A stretch of DNA of 64,000 bases from Micromonospora sp. NBRC 110009. GTDB taxonomy: Bacteria > Actinomycetota > Actinomycetes > Mycobacteriales > Micromonosporaceae. Position 1 is the first letter of the stretch, and every line of letters begins with the position of its first letter. Location of the stretch: positions 4,960,001 through 5,024,000 of the forward strand of contig NZ_CP130427.1 in the NCBI RefSeq assembly GCF_030518795.1, in the 5' to 3' direction. Both the position numbers and the translations under genes were made by a program. This document shows positions 24,888-33,812 of this stretch, one piece after another. Below the pieces are notes generated by a model. That model made no database searches and was not told the origin of the DNA. It saw only the letters and a program-made list of their open reading frames with translations.

Positions 24888-25307
24888 ATGCATCCCGTCG
24901 CCGCCGTCATCCTGGTCGACCGCGCCGGCCGGCTGCTGCTCCAGCTCCGCGACGCGCACGCGCCGTTCCACCCCGACGTGTGGGGCCTGCCGGGCGGGCA
25001 CTGGGAGCCGGGGGAGACCGTCGACGAGACGGCGGTCCGGGAGCTGTGGGAGGAGACCGGACTACGGCCGGACGAGCCGCTGCGGCTCTTCGCCGTTCAG
25101 GAGATCCCCGAGGTCGGCCGGGTGAAGCACTACTTCTGCGGCGCGACCGCCGCACGCCAGGAGGACGTGGTGCTCGGCGAGGGCGCGGCGATCGTCTTCA
25201 CCGACCCGCAGGAGGTGCTGGACGGGCGGCCATACACCCCGGGCACCGCGGCGGTGCTCGCCGACTTCCTCGCCTCACCCGCGTACGCCGAGCTGGCCGC
25301 GGGCTGA
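24888..25307 (+). CDS. NUDIX hydrolase
   Basis: Encodes 139 residues with a full Nudix box (GGHWEPGETVDETAVRELWE followed by ETGL) that binds magnesium and cleaves nucleoside diphosphate-linked substrates. Flanking strands (AAVILVDRAGRLLLQLRD) fit a small MutT-like hydrolase. Substrate is unknown. A TAGGTT hexamer ends 6 bases before the ATG and there is no ribosome site, so the mRNA is probably leaderless. Confidence 0.88.
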   Translation: MHPVAAVILVDRAGRLLLQLRDAHAPFHPDVWGLPGGHWEPGETVDETAVRELWEETGLRPDEPLRLFAVQEIPEVGRVKHYFCGATAARQEDVVLGEGAAIVFTDPQEVLDGRPYTPGTAAVLADFLASPAYAELAAG

Positions 25308-25476
25308 GCCGGCGGTCCCGCCGAGGGCCGCCGCCGGCCGGCGCGCCGGCCGCGCGATCACCGGCTCCCGGCGCCGAACGTCCGGGTGACCGCCGCCACG
25401 GCTGCCGGGTGGCCGCCATCGCTGCCGAGCGGCTCGTCGCGTCGCAGGATGATGGGCGAGGCGACGGGAGGCGACC

Positions 25477-26655
25477 ATGAGGTGGTGGGGCAGGGGCCGG
25501 GCACTCCGGCCCGGCGGGTCCGACGCCGCGCCGCGACCCGGAGCGGTCGTCCGGGAGGCCGCCGGGCGGTTGCGCCGCAGCTGGCTGCCGGTGGTGGAGG
25601 CGACCCTCGCCGCCACCATCGCCTGGATCCTCGCCACCCGGCTGATGGGCCACCCACAGCCCTTCTTCGCCCCGGCCGCCGCGCTGATCGTGCTCGGCCA
25701 GGCCCGTGGCCAACGGATCCGCCGGGCGGTCGAGGTGGTGCTGGGCGTCGCCGCCGGCGTGCTCGTGGCCGACCTGGTGGTGCAGGCGCTCGGCCCGCGT
25801 ACCACCTGGACGGTGCTCACGGTCATCCTGCTCACCGTCTCCCTCGCGGTGGCGATCGGCGCCAGCTCGGTCACCGTCGTGCAGGCCGCCGTCTCCGCGC
25901 TCTACCTGGTGGTCGTCGCGCCCCCGACGGAGGCGCTGATCCCGTTCCGGTTCGTCGACGCGCTGATCGGCGGCGGGGTGGCGGTGGTGGCCAGCCAGCT
26001 CGTCGACGCCCGCCGCCCGCTCGCCCCGCTGGTCACCGAGTTCCGGCACACCTTCCAGGAACTCGCCGCGGTGCTCGACGAGGTGGCCGCCGCCCTGGAC
26101 ACCGGCGACGACGACGCGGCGCTGGCCGCGCTGGACCGGGCCCGGCACGCCGACGCCGGGGTGGAACGGCTGCGCGACGCCGTGCAGGCGGCGGGCGAGG
26201 CGGTCCGGCTCAACCTGCGCCGCCGCGAGCACCTCGGCCGGTTGCGCTCGGTCGAGGCCTCGATCCGGCAGATCGACTACGCGGTCCGCAACGTCCGGGT
26301 GCTGGCCCGCGCGGCGGTCACCCTCACCCGGAGCCCCGCGCCGGTGCCGCCCGACCTGGGGGCCGCCGTACGCACCCTCGCCGAGGCGGTCCGCTCGGCC
26401 GGCGACGCGCTCGCCGGCGACCTCGTCGGGCAGGACGGCGTCGCCGACCGCCACGCCGAGCGGGCGGACGTCGCCGCGCTGGAGTCGGTCCGCGCGGCGG
26501 GACGCCTCTTCACCGCGGGTCAGACGCTGCCCCTGGCCATGATCATCGGCCAGATCCGGGCCACCGCCATCGACCTGCTGCGCGGCGTCGGCGGGGACGA
26601 CGACGCGACGGTGCTCAGCCGGGTCGACGCGGCGGTCACCGGGCCCGCGCACTGA
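25477..26655 (+). CDS. FUSC/aromatic acid exporter-family membrane protein
   Basis: Encodes 392 residues from an ATG with GGGAGG upstream. The N-terminal half has about six membrane helices with family-like features (WILATRLMGHPQPFFAPAAA; LGQARGQRIRRAVEVVLGV; VDALIGGGVAVVASQLV). The C-terminal half is a cytoplasmic helical domain rich in Ala/Arg/Glu. Members of this family export aromatic acids or similar compounds, but the substrate here is unknown. It converges on an alpha/beta hydrolase gene 8 bases away. Confidence 0.8.
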   Translation: MRWWGRGRALRPGGSDAAPRPGAVVREAAGRLRRSWLPVVEATLAATIAWILATRLMGHPQPFFAPAAALIVLGQARGQRIRRAVEVVLGVAAGVLVADLVVQALGPRTTWTVLTVILLTVSLAVAIGASSVTVVQAAVSALYLVVVAPPTEALIPFRFVDALIGGGVAVVASQLVDARRPLAPLVTEFRHTFQELAAVLDEVAAALDTGDDDAALAALDRARHADAGVERLRDAVQAAGEAVRLNLRRREHLGRLRSVEASIRQIDYAVRNVRVLARAAVTLTRSPAPVPPDLGAAVRTLAEAVRSAGDALAGDLVGQDGVADRHAERADVAALESVRAAGRLFTAGQTLPLAMIIGQIRATAIDLLRGVGGDDDATVLSRVDAAVTGPAH

Positions 26656-26663
26656 CCCGGGGC

Positions 26664-27356
26664 TCAGCCCACCAGCCAGTTCACGGCCCGCCGGCGGATC
26701 TCCTCCGGCACCTCGTGCCCGCCGGCGAACTCGGCGTACTCGGCCGGGTAGCCGAGCGCGTGCAGGCGGGGGACCAGCCGCCGGCTGCACACGTCCACGG
26801 GCAGCACCCGGTCGTCGGTGCCGTGCGAGACGAACAGCCGCGGCCGGCCGTGGGTCACCAGCGGCGCGGCGAAGCCGGGCGAAAAGGCCAGCACCGCGTC
26901 GACCAGGTCGCCGTTGGTCAGCCCCAGGGAGAGGGCGTACGACGCGCCGTCGGAGAAGCCGCCGACGGTCACTCCGGCCACCGGGTACGTCCCGAGGGCC
27001 TCGGCCAGCAGCGCGTCGATCCGGGCGACGTCCGGACCGTATCCCTCGGCGATCAGATCCCAGGTGCTCGCCGTCGCCTGCGGGGCGAGCAGCAGCAGCC
27101 GGTGCGCGTCGGCGAGCGGCAGCAGCAGGTCCAGGCCCTGCCGGGCTTCGCCGCCCGCGCCGTGCAGCAGCACCACCAGCCGGTACGGCCCGTCGCCGGG
27201 CGGCACGTGCCGCAGCCCCGGTCGGCCGCCCCACGGGTCGGCCAGCGGCGACGTCCCAGGCGGAGTCGGCTGGGCCACCACCGTCGCGCGGGCGCTCAGC
27301 CGGCCGTGCCGGTGGCCCTCCTCGGGCTGCTGGTGCGGCGGCGCGGGCTCGGTCAC
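26664..27356 (-). CDS. Alpha/beta hydrolase, phospholipase/carboxylesterase type
   Basis: Encodes 230 residues from a GTG at 27356 with GGGGCGAGGA upstream. The fold is clear: oxyanion strand LVVLLHGAGG, nucleophile elbow GGFSDGAS (Ser), acid in SHGTDDRVLPVD, and histidine in FAGGHEVPEEIRR. This Ser-Asp-His arrangement and size match the PlcA/YtaP-like esterases acting on small esters or dienelactones. It carries no signal peptide, only a disordered N-terminal 35 residues. Substrate unknown. Confidence 0.85.
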   Translation of the reverse strand: MTEPAPPHQQPEEGHRHGRLSARATVVAQPTPPGTSPLADPWGGRPGLRHVPPGDGPYRLVVLLHGAGGEARQGLDLLLPLADAHRLLLLAPQATASTWDLIAEGYGPDVARIDALLAEALGTYPVAGVTVGGFSDGASYALSLGLTNGDLVDAVLAFSPGFAAPLVTHGRPRLFVSHGTDDRVLPVDVCSRRLVPRLHALGYPAEYAEFAGGHEVPEEIRRRAVNWLVG

Positions 27357-27485
27357 CTCGTCCTCGCCCCCTCGTCGTCGGTCGGGTCGCCGGCGCTTAC
27401 CCCGCTCCCGCCCGCCCAACCGTCGACCGGACCGGCCGCTTCCCGGCGCCCCCGCCGGTGTCGCGCCTCCGGCGGCCCGGCCGGG

Positions 27486-28475
27486 TCAGGCGCTCTCCCG
27501 GGCGACCAGCGCCGACGGGAACGCGGTCACCGGGGGCGCCGGCCGGCGCTCCAGCACCGCCGTGGCCGCCGCGCCGGCGATCCGGGCCACCGGGTGGGTG
27601 GCGGTGGTCAGCGCCGGGCTGCTCACCGCCGCGTACGGGATGTCGTCGAAGCCGGCGACGGCCACGTCTCCCGGTACCCCGATGCCGCGCCCGCGCAGCG
27701 CGGCGATCGCGCCCAGCGCGGTGGCGTCGCTCGCCGCGTAGATGGCGTCCGTGTCCGGCCAGCGGTCGAGGGCCTCCAGCGCCGCCCGGCCGCCCCGCTC
27801 GGCGGTGAAGTCCCCGGTCACCAGGCGCACCGGCAGGCCCGCCGCCCGCATCAACGCCCGGTACGCGGTCACCGACCGCTCGGCGCAGGCGAGCCAGCGA
27901 GGTCCGGTGATCATGACGATCCGCCGGTGGCCCCCGGCGTACAGGTGGCGCAGCACCGCGTCGGCGCCGCCGGCGTTGTCCACGTCGAAGGAGGGGACGG
28001 CGGGCGAGCCGATGCCGATCGAGGCGACCCGGCCGCGCAGCCCGGCGGGCAGCGCGTCGAGCACCGGCTGCGTGGTGTTGACCAGCACCATCCCGCAGAC
28101 GCTCCGGTCGTCGCCGAGCCGCCGCAGGCCGGCCGGGGTGGTCCGGGACAGCCACTGCAGGGCGACGCCGACGCCGTGCGGGGAGCAGACCCGGGCCGCC
28201 GCGCTCACCACCCGGTCCACGTACGGGTCGTCGAGGACGGTCTCGTCCCGGCCGGCGACGGCCACCACGAGGCGTACCCCGGCGCCCCGGACCAGCGCGC
28301 GGGCGGTGGTGTTCGGCACGTAGCCGAGGCGGTCGGCGGCGGCGGTGACCCGGTCCCGGGCGTCCGGCGAGGCGAAGCCGTAGCCGCCGAGCACCCGGGA
28401 GGCGGTGGCCCGGGAGACCCCGGCGGCCCGCGCGACGTCGTCGAGGGTGGCGGGTCGGGTGGTCGGCGTACCCAT
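27486..28475 (-). CDS. LacI-family regulator, divergent to an MFS transporter
   Basis: Encodes 329 residues. The helix-turn-helix (TLDDVARAAGVSRATASRVL) is followed by the sugar-binding core (IVMITGPRWLACAERSVTAY; AIYAASDATALGAIAALRGR; VAGFDDIPYAAVSSPALTT). The frame stays open upstream far beyond the true start; the ATG at 28475 fits family length. Two LacI-type palindromes lie in the 117-base gap to the divergent transporter gene, so it should repress the transporter and probably itself until a sugar ligand binds. Confidence 0.9.
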   Translation of the reverse strand: MGTPTTRPATLDDVARAAGVSRATASRVLGGYGFASPDARDRVTAAADRLGYVPNTTARALVRGAGVRLVVAVAGRDETVLDDPYVDRVVSAAARVCSPHGVGVALQWLSRTTPAGLRRLGDDRSVCGMVLVNTTQPVLDALPAGLRGRVASIGIGSPAVPSFDVDNAGGADAVLRHLYAGGHRRIVMITGPRWLACAERSVTAYRALMRAAGLPVRLVTGDFTAERGGRAALEALDRWPDTDAIYAASDATALGAIAALRGRGIGVPGDVAVAGFDDIPYAAVSSPALTTATHPVARIAGAAATAVLERRPAPPVTAFPSALVARESA

Positions 28476-28515
28476 GTCGGCATCATGCCCGCTCGGGACG
28501 GCCGGCGGTAAGGGG

Positions 28516-28543
28516 TGGGAGCGCTTGCAGTGAGAGCGCTCTC
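28516..28543. promoter_or_regulatory. Twin LacI-type operators between lacI-like and MFS genes
   Basis: A site TGGGAGCGCTTGCA at 28516-28529 is followed 2 bases later by the perfect palindrome GAGAGCGCTCTC at 28532-28543. Both have the central CG dyad (AGCGCT) typical of LacI/GalR operators. They lie 41 bases from the lacI start and 50 from the transporter start. Confidence 0.75.
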
Positions 28544-28592
28544 GGGTGTGCGATGCTCGTCGGACCACCCCGAGCGAGAGGACTACGCCACG

Positions 28593-29810
28593 GTGAGCAG
28601 CACCATCGACACGCCGGCCGTCGACCGGCGGGCCGTGCCGCGGCCGGTCCTGGCCGCCCGGAACGGGGTGGCGGTCGTGTTCGCCCTCAACGGGCTCGCG
28701 GTGGCGACCTGGTTCTCCCGGGTGCCCGCGATCCGGGAGACGCTCGGGCTCAGCGCCGGGCGACTCGGCCTGCTGCTGCTGGCCATGTCGGCCGGCGCGC
28801 TGGCGGCGATGTCCACCGCCGGGCTGGTCACCCTGCGGCTCGGCCCGGCCCGCACCGTGGCCACGTCGACCGTGCTGGTCGCGCTCGGCCTGACCGTCGC
28901 CGGCCTCTCCGCCAGCCTGGCCGGCTCGCTGGTCGGCGTCGTGGTCGGGCTCTTCGCCGTCGGCTACGGCTCCGGCACCTGCGACGTGGCGATGAACGTC
29001 GAGGGCGCGGCGGTGGAGAAGCGGCTCGGCCGGACGATCATGCCCCGGTTCCACGCCGCCTGGAGCCTCGGTTCGGTGGCCGGGGCCGGGATCGGCGCCG
29101 GCGCGGCCCGCCTGGGCGTACCGGTCGGCTGGCACCTGCCCGTGGTCGCGGCGGTGGTCCTGGCCGGCACGCTCCTCGGCGCCCGCGCCTTCCTGCCCGC
29201 CCCGGCCGAGCCGACCGGCCCGGCCGACCCGGCCGCGCACCGGCGGGCGCTGCTGGCCACCTGGCGGGAGCCGCGCACCCTGCTGATCGGCCTGTTCGTG
29301 CTGGTGATGGCGTTCACCGAGGGCAGCGCCAACGACTGGCTGGCGGTGGCGTTCGTCGACGGGTACGGCGTCAGCGAGGCGGCCGGCGCCACCGTCTTCG
29401 GGGTGTTCGTGGTCGGCATGACCCTCGGCCGGACCGCCGGCACCGTGGCGATCGACCGGTGGGGCCGGGTGCCCGTGCTGTTCGGCACCATCGGGCTGGC
29501 TGCCACCGGGGCCACCTGCGCCGTGCTGGCCGGCTCCGGGCCGCTCGCCGTGGTCGGCGTGGCGCTGTGGGGGATCGGCGCGTCGCTCGGCTTCCCGGTC
29601 GGGATGAGCGCCGCCGCCGACGACGAGGACCGGGCGCCGACCCGGGTCAGCGTGGTCGCCATGATCGGCTACAGCGCCTTCCTCGGCGGCCCTCCGCTGC
29701 TCGGCTTCCTCGGCGACCACCTGGGCATCCTGCCCGCCCTCGGGCTGGTCCCGCTGCTCCTGCTGCCCACCTTCGCGCTGGTGCCGGTGCTCCGCCCGCC
29801 GGCACGCTGA
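28593..29810 (+). CDS. Major facilitator superfamily transporter (sugar MFS type)
   Basis: Encodes 405 residues from a GTG at 28593 with GAGAGGA upstream. It has about twelve hydrophobic helices and the MFS-type loop after the second helix. Segments such as NGLAVATWFSRVPAIRETLG, the acidic CDVAMNVEGAAVEKRLGRT and FHAAWSLGSVAGAGIGAG are typical of the YbjJ/fucose-permease-like branch. The divergent LacI regulator and shared operators suggest import or efflux of a sugar-like compound. Confidence 0.85.
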   Translation: MSSTIDTPAVDRRAVPRPVLAARNGVAVVFALNGLAVATWFSRVPAIRETLGLSAGRLGLLLLAMSAGALAAMSTAGLVTLRLGPARTVATSTVLVALGLTVAGLSASLAGSLVGVVVGLFAVGYGSGTCDVAMNVEGAAVEKRLGRTIMPRFHAAWSLGSVAGAGIGAGAARLGVPVGWHLPVVAAVVLAGTLLGARAFLPAPAEPTGPADPAAHRRALLATWREPRTLLIGLFVLVMAFTEGSANDWLAVAFVDGYGVSEAAGATVFGVFVVGMTLGRTAGTVAIDRWGRVPVLFGTIGLAATGATCAVLAGSGPLAVVGVALWGIGASLGFPVGMSAAADDEDRAPTRVSVVAMIGYSAFLGGPPLLGFLGDHLGILPALGLVPLLLLPTFALVPVLRPPAR

Positions 29811-29910
29811 CGAGCCGGTCACCGACGGTCAAAAGACTCCCACCGGGCTCGCAGCCGATTCCCAGGTGAGGGTGCTGCACTGGGAGGGACGCCGAGGAGA
29901 GGAGCCGGAG

Positions 29911-30243
29911 ATGGGCTGGTTCAGCCGCCGGGCCACCGACCCCACCACCCCGACCAAGCTCGACCGCGAGGCCAACCGGGACGACCTGGCCGCGCTGGAG
30001 GCCTTCGTGACCAGCCGGCGCGGCGTGGAGTTCTATCTGGAGCCGGAGACCACCGCCACCGACACCACCGTGGTCGCCGTCGCCCACGACGGCGAGTGGA
30101 TCCGCCGCCGCACCGGCACGCCCCGGACCGCCGCCAAGCTCGCCCAGCGACACGCGGTGCCGCTCTACGAGGCGGCTCGCACCGGCTACCCGGAACGGAT
30201 GCGGGCCTGGAACCGCGCCCACCCGGAACGCCGCGCCCGCTGA
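29911..30243 (+). CDS. Small conserved hypothetical protein
   Basis: Encodes 110 residues from an ATG preceded by GAGGAGAGGAGCCGGAG, an unusually strong purine-rich ribosome region. After a basic start (GWFSRRATDPTTPTK) the sequence has mixed alpha/beta character (LAALEAFVTSRRGVEFYLEP; TVVAVAHDGEWIRRR; AKLAQRHAVPLYEAARTGYP) and an Arg-rich end. No domain or motif is recognised and neighbours give no hint. It may belong to a stress or quality-control group, but that cannot be shown here. Confidence 0.65.
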   Translation: MGWFSRRATDPTTPTKLDREANRDDLAALEAFVTSRRGVEFYLEPETTATDTTVVAVAHDGEWIRRRTGTPRTAAKLAQRHAVPLYEAARTGYPERMRAWNRAHPERRAR

Positions 30244-30256
30244 GCCGCCGTGGCGG

Positions 30257-31849
30257 TCAGCGCCGGAACGCGGCGGCGAGCTCGTCGTCGTACGTGGCGA
30301 TCGGGCGCCCGTCCGTCCCGTACGCGACCAGGCGGCCGTGGGTCATCGTGGCGGACCGGAACGAGAAGAGCCGTGACCCGGGCCAGGCGGCGAGCAGCGG
30401 GACCACCCGGGGCGCGCCGCCGGGCGCCCAGTAGTACTCCAGCCGGCTCACCGCCGCCGACACGACGCCGTTGACCCGGACCTTCGTCGGCTCGACGGCG
30501 GTGCCGAAGGTCACCGGCGCGTCCCCGCCGTAGCCCGCGCACTCGGCGGGGCCACGGCAGACGAAGAAGTATCGCGGGTTCGCCACGTCGGCCAGCGAGT
30601 AGGCCTTGAAGGTGGGATCCGCGCCGGCCGGCAGCGGCTGCACGGCGAAGAACGCCAGCGCCGCCGCGGCCGCGACGCCCACCCGCAGCCGGGCCCGGCC
30701 GGCGGTGACCCGCCGGTGCGGCCGGGTCGCCACGACCGCGGTGCCGCCGAACCCGGCCAGGCAGAGCGCGCCGACGCCGATCGCGCGCGCGTTCTCGAAG
30801 AGGAACTGCACGCCCGGCCGGGTCGACACCGGGCCCAGCACCGCGCCGAGCGACACCACCATGGCCACCAACAGGGCGGCACCGGCGGCCTTCCGGGCGA
30901 CGCCGGTCGCGCCGACCAGCAGCATCGCGGCCAGCACCGGCCAGATCTGGTGATGGGTCCAGGAGACCGGGGAGGCGGCCACCGTGGCGCAGCCGACCAG
31001 CACCGCGGCGTGCCCCGGACGGCCCTGCGCGGCGAGCTGCCGGGCCCGCAGCAGCGCGGCCAGGCAGACGGCGCCCACCAGCGCGGCCCAGACCACCGGC
31101 AGGGACGCCGGGTCGACGCCGACCCGCAGCAGCATCCCGTGCACCGACTGGTTGCCGAGCGACGCCAGGTTGCCGATCCGGGAGGTCTCGACGACCGTGC
31201 CGGTCCAGTAGGTCCGACTCTCGGCCGGCAACACCACGGCGGCGACGGCCGCGCAGGCCACGAAGGCGCCCGCCGCGCGGGCGGCGTCACGGTACCGCCG
31301 GGCGACGAGAAAGTACGCCACGAAGAGCAACGGGGTGAGCTTGACCGCCGCGGCCACCCCGACCAGCGTCCCGCGCCACCGGGCCGGACCGATCCCGATG
31401 CCGTCGAGCAGCGCCAGCAGCACGATGAAGATGCTCACCTGCCCGAACCGCAGGTTGCTCTGCACGGGCGCGGAGAGCATCAGCACCACGGCCACCGCCG
31501 CCACGGCCATCGGCCGGCGGGACCGGTCGGCCGTCAGCACGGCACCGACCGGTAGGGCGATGGCGACCACGGCCGCGACCGTCGCCAGCAGCCAGAGCGC
31601 GCCGAGCACCGGCTCCGGGACCGCCGTGACCGGCCAGAGCACGAGCGCCGCGAACGGCGGGTAGGTGAACGGGCCGCCGTTCTCCGCGACGTAGCCGTAC
31701 AGCGGCCGTCCGGCCCGCAGGTCGGCCAGGGCGCCGTAGTAGATGTGCAGGTCGGAGAGGCTGTCGGGGCGCCGGAGCACCAGCCCGATGGAGATCGCGG
31801 CGGTGAACGCGAACACGGACCACAGCAGCATCACCCGGCGGTCCCGCAT
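30257..31849 (-). CDS. GT87-type (DUF2029) polyprenyl-phosphate-mannose-dependent glycosyltransferase-like protein
   Basis: Encodes 530 residues with about ten membrane helices. The first loop carries the acidic DLHIYYGALADLRAGRPLYG and GGPFTYPPFAALVLWP, as in GT-C mannosyltransferases (PimE-like GT87), and SNLRFGQVSIFIVLLALLDG is another family stretch. After the last helix (near residue 405) there is an extra periplasmic domain of about 125 residues (ADPTFKAYSLADVANPRYFF; CRGPAECAGYGG) not typical of the family. It should transfer mannose to an envelope glycolipid or glycan. No companion genes are adjacent. Confidence 0.75.
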   Translation of the reverse strand: MRDRRVMLLWSVFAFTAAISIGLVLRRPDSLSDLHIYYGALADLRAGRPLYGYVAENGGPFTYPPFAALVLWPVTAVPEPVLGALWLLATVAAVVAIALPVGAVLTADRSRRPMAVAAVAVVLMLSAPVQSNLRFGQVSIFIVLLALLDGIGIGPARWRGTLVGVAAAVKLTPLLFVAYFLVARRYRDAARAAGAFVACAAVAAVVLPAESRTYWTGTVVETSRIGNLASLGNQSVHGMLLRVGVDPASLPVVWAALVGAVCLAALLRARQLAAQGRPGHAAVLVGCATVAASPVSWTHHQIWPVLAAMLLVGATGVARKAAGAALLVAMVVSLGAVLGPVSTRPGVQFLFENARAIGVGALCLAGFGGTAVVATRPHRRVTAGRARLRVGVAAAAALAFFAVQPLPAGADPTFKAYSLADVANPRYFFVCRGPAECAGYGGDAPVTFGTAVEPTKVRVNGVVSAAVSRLEYYWAPGGAPRVVPLLAAWPGSRLFSFRSATMTHGRLVAYGTDGRPIATYDDELAAAFRR

Positions 31850-31894
31850 CCGCTGAGGATAGGACGGCCGACCCGGGCGCGGGGGCCCGTCGGG

Positions 31895-32515
31895 TCAGGC
31901 GCCGGCGGCCACCCCGGCGCCGATGCAGAGCAGGGCGCAGCCGGTGACCAACTGGAGGCGCCGGTGCACCGCCGGCGTGGACACCAGCGTGCGCCCCCGG
32001 TCGACGGCCCAGGTGAACAGCAGGTACCAGCAGCCGGTGACGGCCGCCCAGAGCGCCCCGAGGGCGAGGCTGGAGAGGAACACCGGCCCGTCGGCGGTGA
32101 GGAACTGCGGCAGCAGGGAGACGGCGAACACGCCGGCCTTCGGGTTGCCGAGATTGGTCGCCAGGCCCGCGGCGTACGCCCGCCCGCGGCCGGTCCGCTC
32201 GGCCGGCCGGTCGGACGTGGACGGTGCGGGCCGGCGCAGCGAGAGCAGCGTGGTCACCCCGAGGACGGCCAGCAGCGCGCCACCGGCGACCCGTACGGCC
32301 GCGTAGGCGTGCGGGTTGGCCAGCAGGACCGCGGACAGGCCGGCCGCCGCGGCGGTGGTCCAGATCAGCAGCCCGGTGCACGTGCCGGCGATGCTGGCCC
32401 AGGCCCGGGGCCGGCCGCCGTCGAGGGTCTGCCGCAGCATGAGCGCCTGCCCGGCCCCGGGCAGCATCGCCAGCAGCCACGTCGTGGCGACGAAGACGGG
32501 CAGGTGAATGGGCAT
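31895..32515 (-). CDS. LysE-family amino acid exporter
   Basis: Encodes 206 residues with about five or six helices and the LysE/RhtB features GAGQALMLRQTLDGGRPRAW, ASIAGTCTGLLIWTTAAAAG and LATNLGNPKAGVFAVSLLPQ. These proteins export basic or other amino acids. It is divergent to a LysR regulator gene 105 bases away, the classical lysE-lysG arrangement, so the exporter is probably induced by its substrate through that regulator. Confidence 0.88.
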   Translation of the reverse strand: MPIHLPVFVATTWLLAMLPGAGQALMLRQTLDGGRPRAWASIAGTCTGLLIWTTAAAAGLSAVLLANPHAYAAVRVAGGALLAVLGVTTLLSLRRPAPSTSDRPAERTGRGRAYAAGLATNLGNPKAGVFAVSLLPQFLTADGPVFLSSLALGALWAAVTGCWYLLFTWAVDRGRTLVSTPAVHRRLQLVTGCALLCIGAGVAAGA

Positions 32516-32608
32516 GTCGGGGCCACCTCGGGGTCGCGGTTGCGGGGTTCACCGCAAGCCTGCCCAGGCCCGGCGATGCAGAGAAGTAAAAGATCATTGC
32601 TCCGGCAG

Positions 32609-32614
32609 TAAGCT
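32609..32614 (+). promoter_or_regulatory. Leaderless -10 element (TAAGCT) before the LysR gene
   Basis: TAAGCT fits the TANNNT -10 pattern and ends 6 bases before the ATG at 32621, with no ribosome site. Several other genes in the window show the same spacing. Confidence 0.5.
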
Positions 32615-32620
32615 GGCTTA

Positions 32621-33553
32621 ATGCTGCTGGAGCCGGCGCAGTTGCGGCTGCTGGCCCTGATCGAACGCCACCGGTCGCTGTCGGCCGCCGCGACGGCGTT
32701 GGGCGTCACCCCCGCCGCGGTGACCCAGCAGGTCGCCCGCGCCGAACGCGACTGCGGCGCGGCGCTGGTGCGCCGCGGGCCCCGAGGCGCCACCCTGACG
32801 GCGGCCGGCGCGCTGCTCGCCGCGCACGGACAGGTGATCGACCAGCACACCCGGCAGGCCGCCGAAGACCTGGCCGCGCTGCTCGGCGAACTGTCCCTCC
32901 GGCTGCGCATCGGCGCGTTCCAGGCGGCCGCCCTGCACCTGCTGCCCCCGGCGCTGACCGCGCTGCGCCACCGCCATCCCGACGCCGACCTGTCGGTGGT
33001 CGACATCACCTCCGAGCGCGGCATGCCCGCCGTGGCCGCCGGCGACCTCGACCTGGCCGTCATCGCCTCCTGGGACGAACCGCCCGCCCCACCCGAGCAC
33101 GTCCGGGTGCACCCGCTGCTGACCGACCCGATGGTCGTCGTCCTGCCCGACGACCACCCACTCGCCGTCGCGCATCCGCCCGACGTCGCCCTCCGCCTCG
33201 ACCAGCTCCGCGACGAGGCCTGGGTCACCATCCTGGCCGGGCACGCCGCCCGGGCCCAGTTCGATCGCGCCGCGGCCGCCGCCGGCTTCGCCCCCAGGGT
33301 CCGCTTCCAGACCGCGTCCTACGACGTCGCCCAGGCCCTCGTCGGCACCGGCATCGGCGTCGCCCTGGTGTCCCGCCTCGCCCTCACCGACACCCCCGGC
33401 ACCACCCATCGCCAACTCACCCCGCACGGGCTGCACCGTCGGCTCTCCGCCGCGACCCGCACCGACAGCAGCCTCACCCCGCTGGTGGCCGCGTTCCTGC
33501 GGCTGCTGGACGACGTCGCGCGGGACGCCACCGCCGGCTGGCCGGCGGGCTGA
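32621..33553 (+). CDS. LysR-family regulator (LysG-like), divergent to the LysE exporter
   Basis: Encodes 310 residues. The winged helix-turn-helix (AQLRLLALIERHRSLSAAAT; LGVTPAAVTQQVARAERD) is followed by a LysR effector domain (LRIGAFQAAALHLLPPALTA; DLDLAVIASWDEPP; VQALVGTGIGVALVSRLALT-like run near the end). By position it should sense an amino acid and activate the divergent lysE-like gene. The start is set by the leaderless -10 motif upstream. Confidence 0.88.
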   Translation: MLLEPAQLRLLALIERHRSLSAAATALGVTPAAVTQQVARAERDCGAALVRRGPRGATLTAAGALLAAHGQVIDQHTRQAAEDLAALLGELSLRLRIGAFQAAALHLLPPALTALRHRHPDADLSVVDITSERGMPAVAAGDLDLAVIASWDEPPAPPEHVRVHPLLTDPMVVVLPDDHPLAVAHPPDVALRLDQLRDEAWVTILAGHAARAQFDRAAAAAGFAPRVRFQTASYDVAQALVGTGIGVALVSRLALTDTPGTTHRQLTPHGLHRRLSAATRTDSSLTPLVAAFLRLLDDVARDATAGWPAG

Positions 33554-33564
33554 CCCGGGGTCAG

Positions 33565-33809
33565 CCGGCCAGCGCGTCGCGAAGATCGCGGCGGCGCTGG
33601 TCGAGCACGGCCGCGCCCCGGACACCCCGGTCCTGGTGGTCCGGGATGCCGGGCACCCGGGCCAGCGGGCCTGGTCGTCCCGGCTGGACGAGGTGGCCGG
33701 GCTGGTCGCCCGGGAGGAGGTCCGCCCGCCGGCGGTGTTCGTGGTCGGCCCGGTCGTGGACCTGCGCCGCTCAGGCGGATCGGCCGGCCCTGCTCCGGCC
33801 GGCCGGTGA
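33565..33809 (+). pseudogene. C-terminal remnant of a tetrapyrrole (uroporphyrinogen-III) methyltransferase
   Basis: About 80 codons are open to a TGA at 33807 but have no start codon or ribosome site. The translation reads QRVAKIAAALVEHGRAPDTP, VLVVRDAGHPGQRAWSSRLD, then VRPPAVFVVGPVVDLR. This is the conserved end of CobA/CysG-type SAM-dependent methyltransferases (IA..L..HGR.P.TPV.VV; PPA..VVG.VV.LR). The catalytic N-terminal two-thirds are missing and the fragment directly abuts the LysR stop. It is a degraded gene or rearrangement scar. Confidence 0.75.
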
Positions 33810-33812
33810 CGG

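Noticed and set aside
27486..29822. 778-codon open frame that would extend the LacI gene leftward-transcribed from 29822
   Set aside because: The helix-turn-helix begins at 28475, the extension is antisense to the MFS transporter and would include its promoter and operators.
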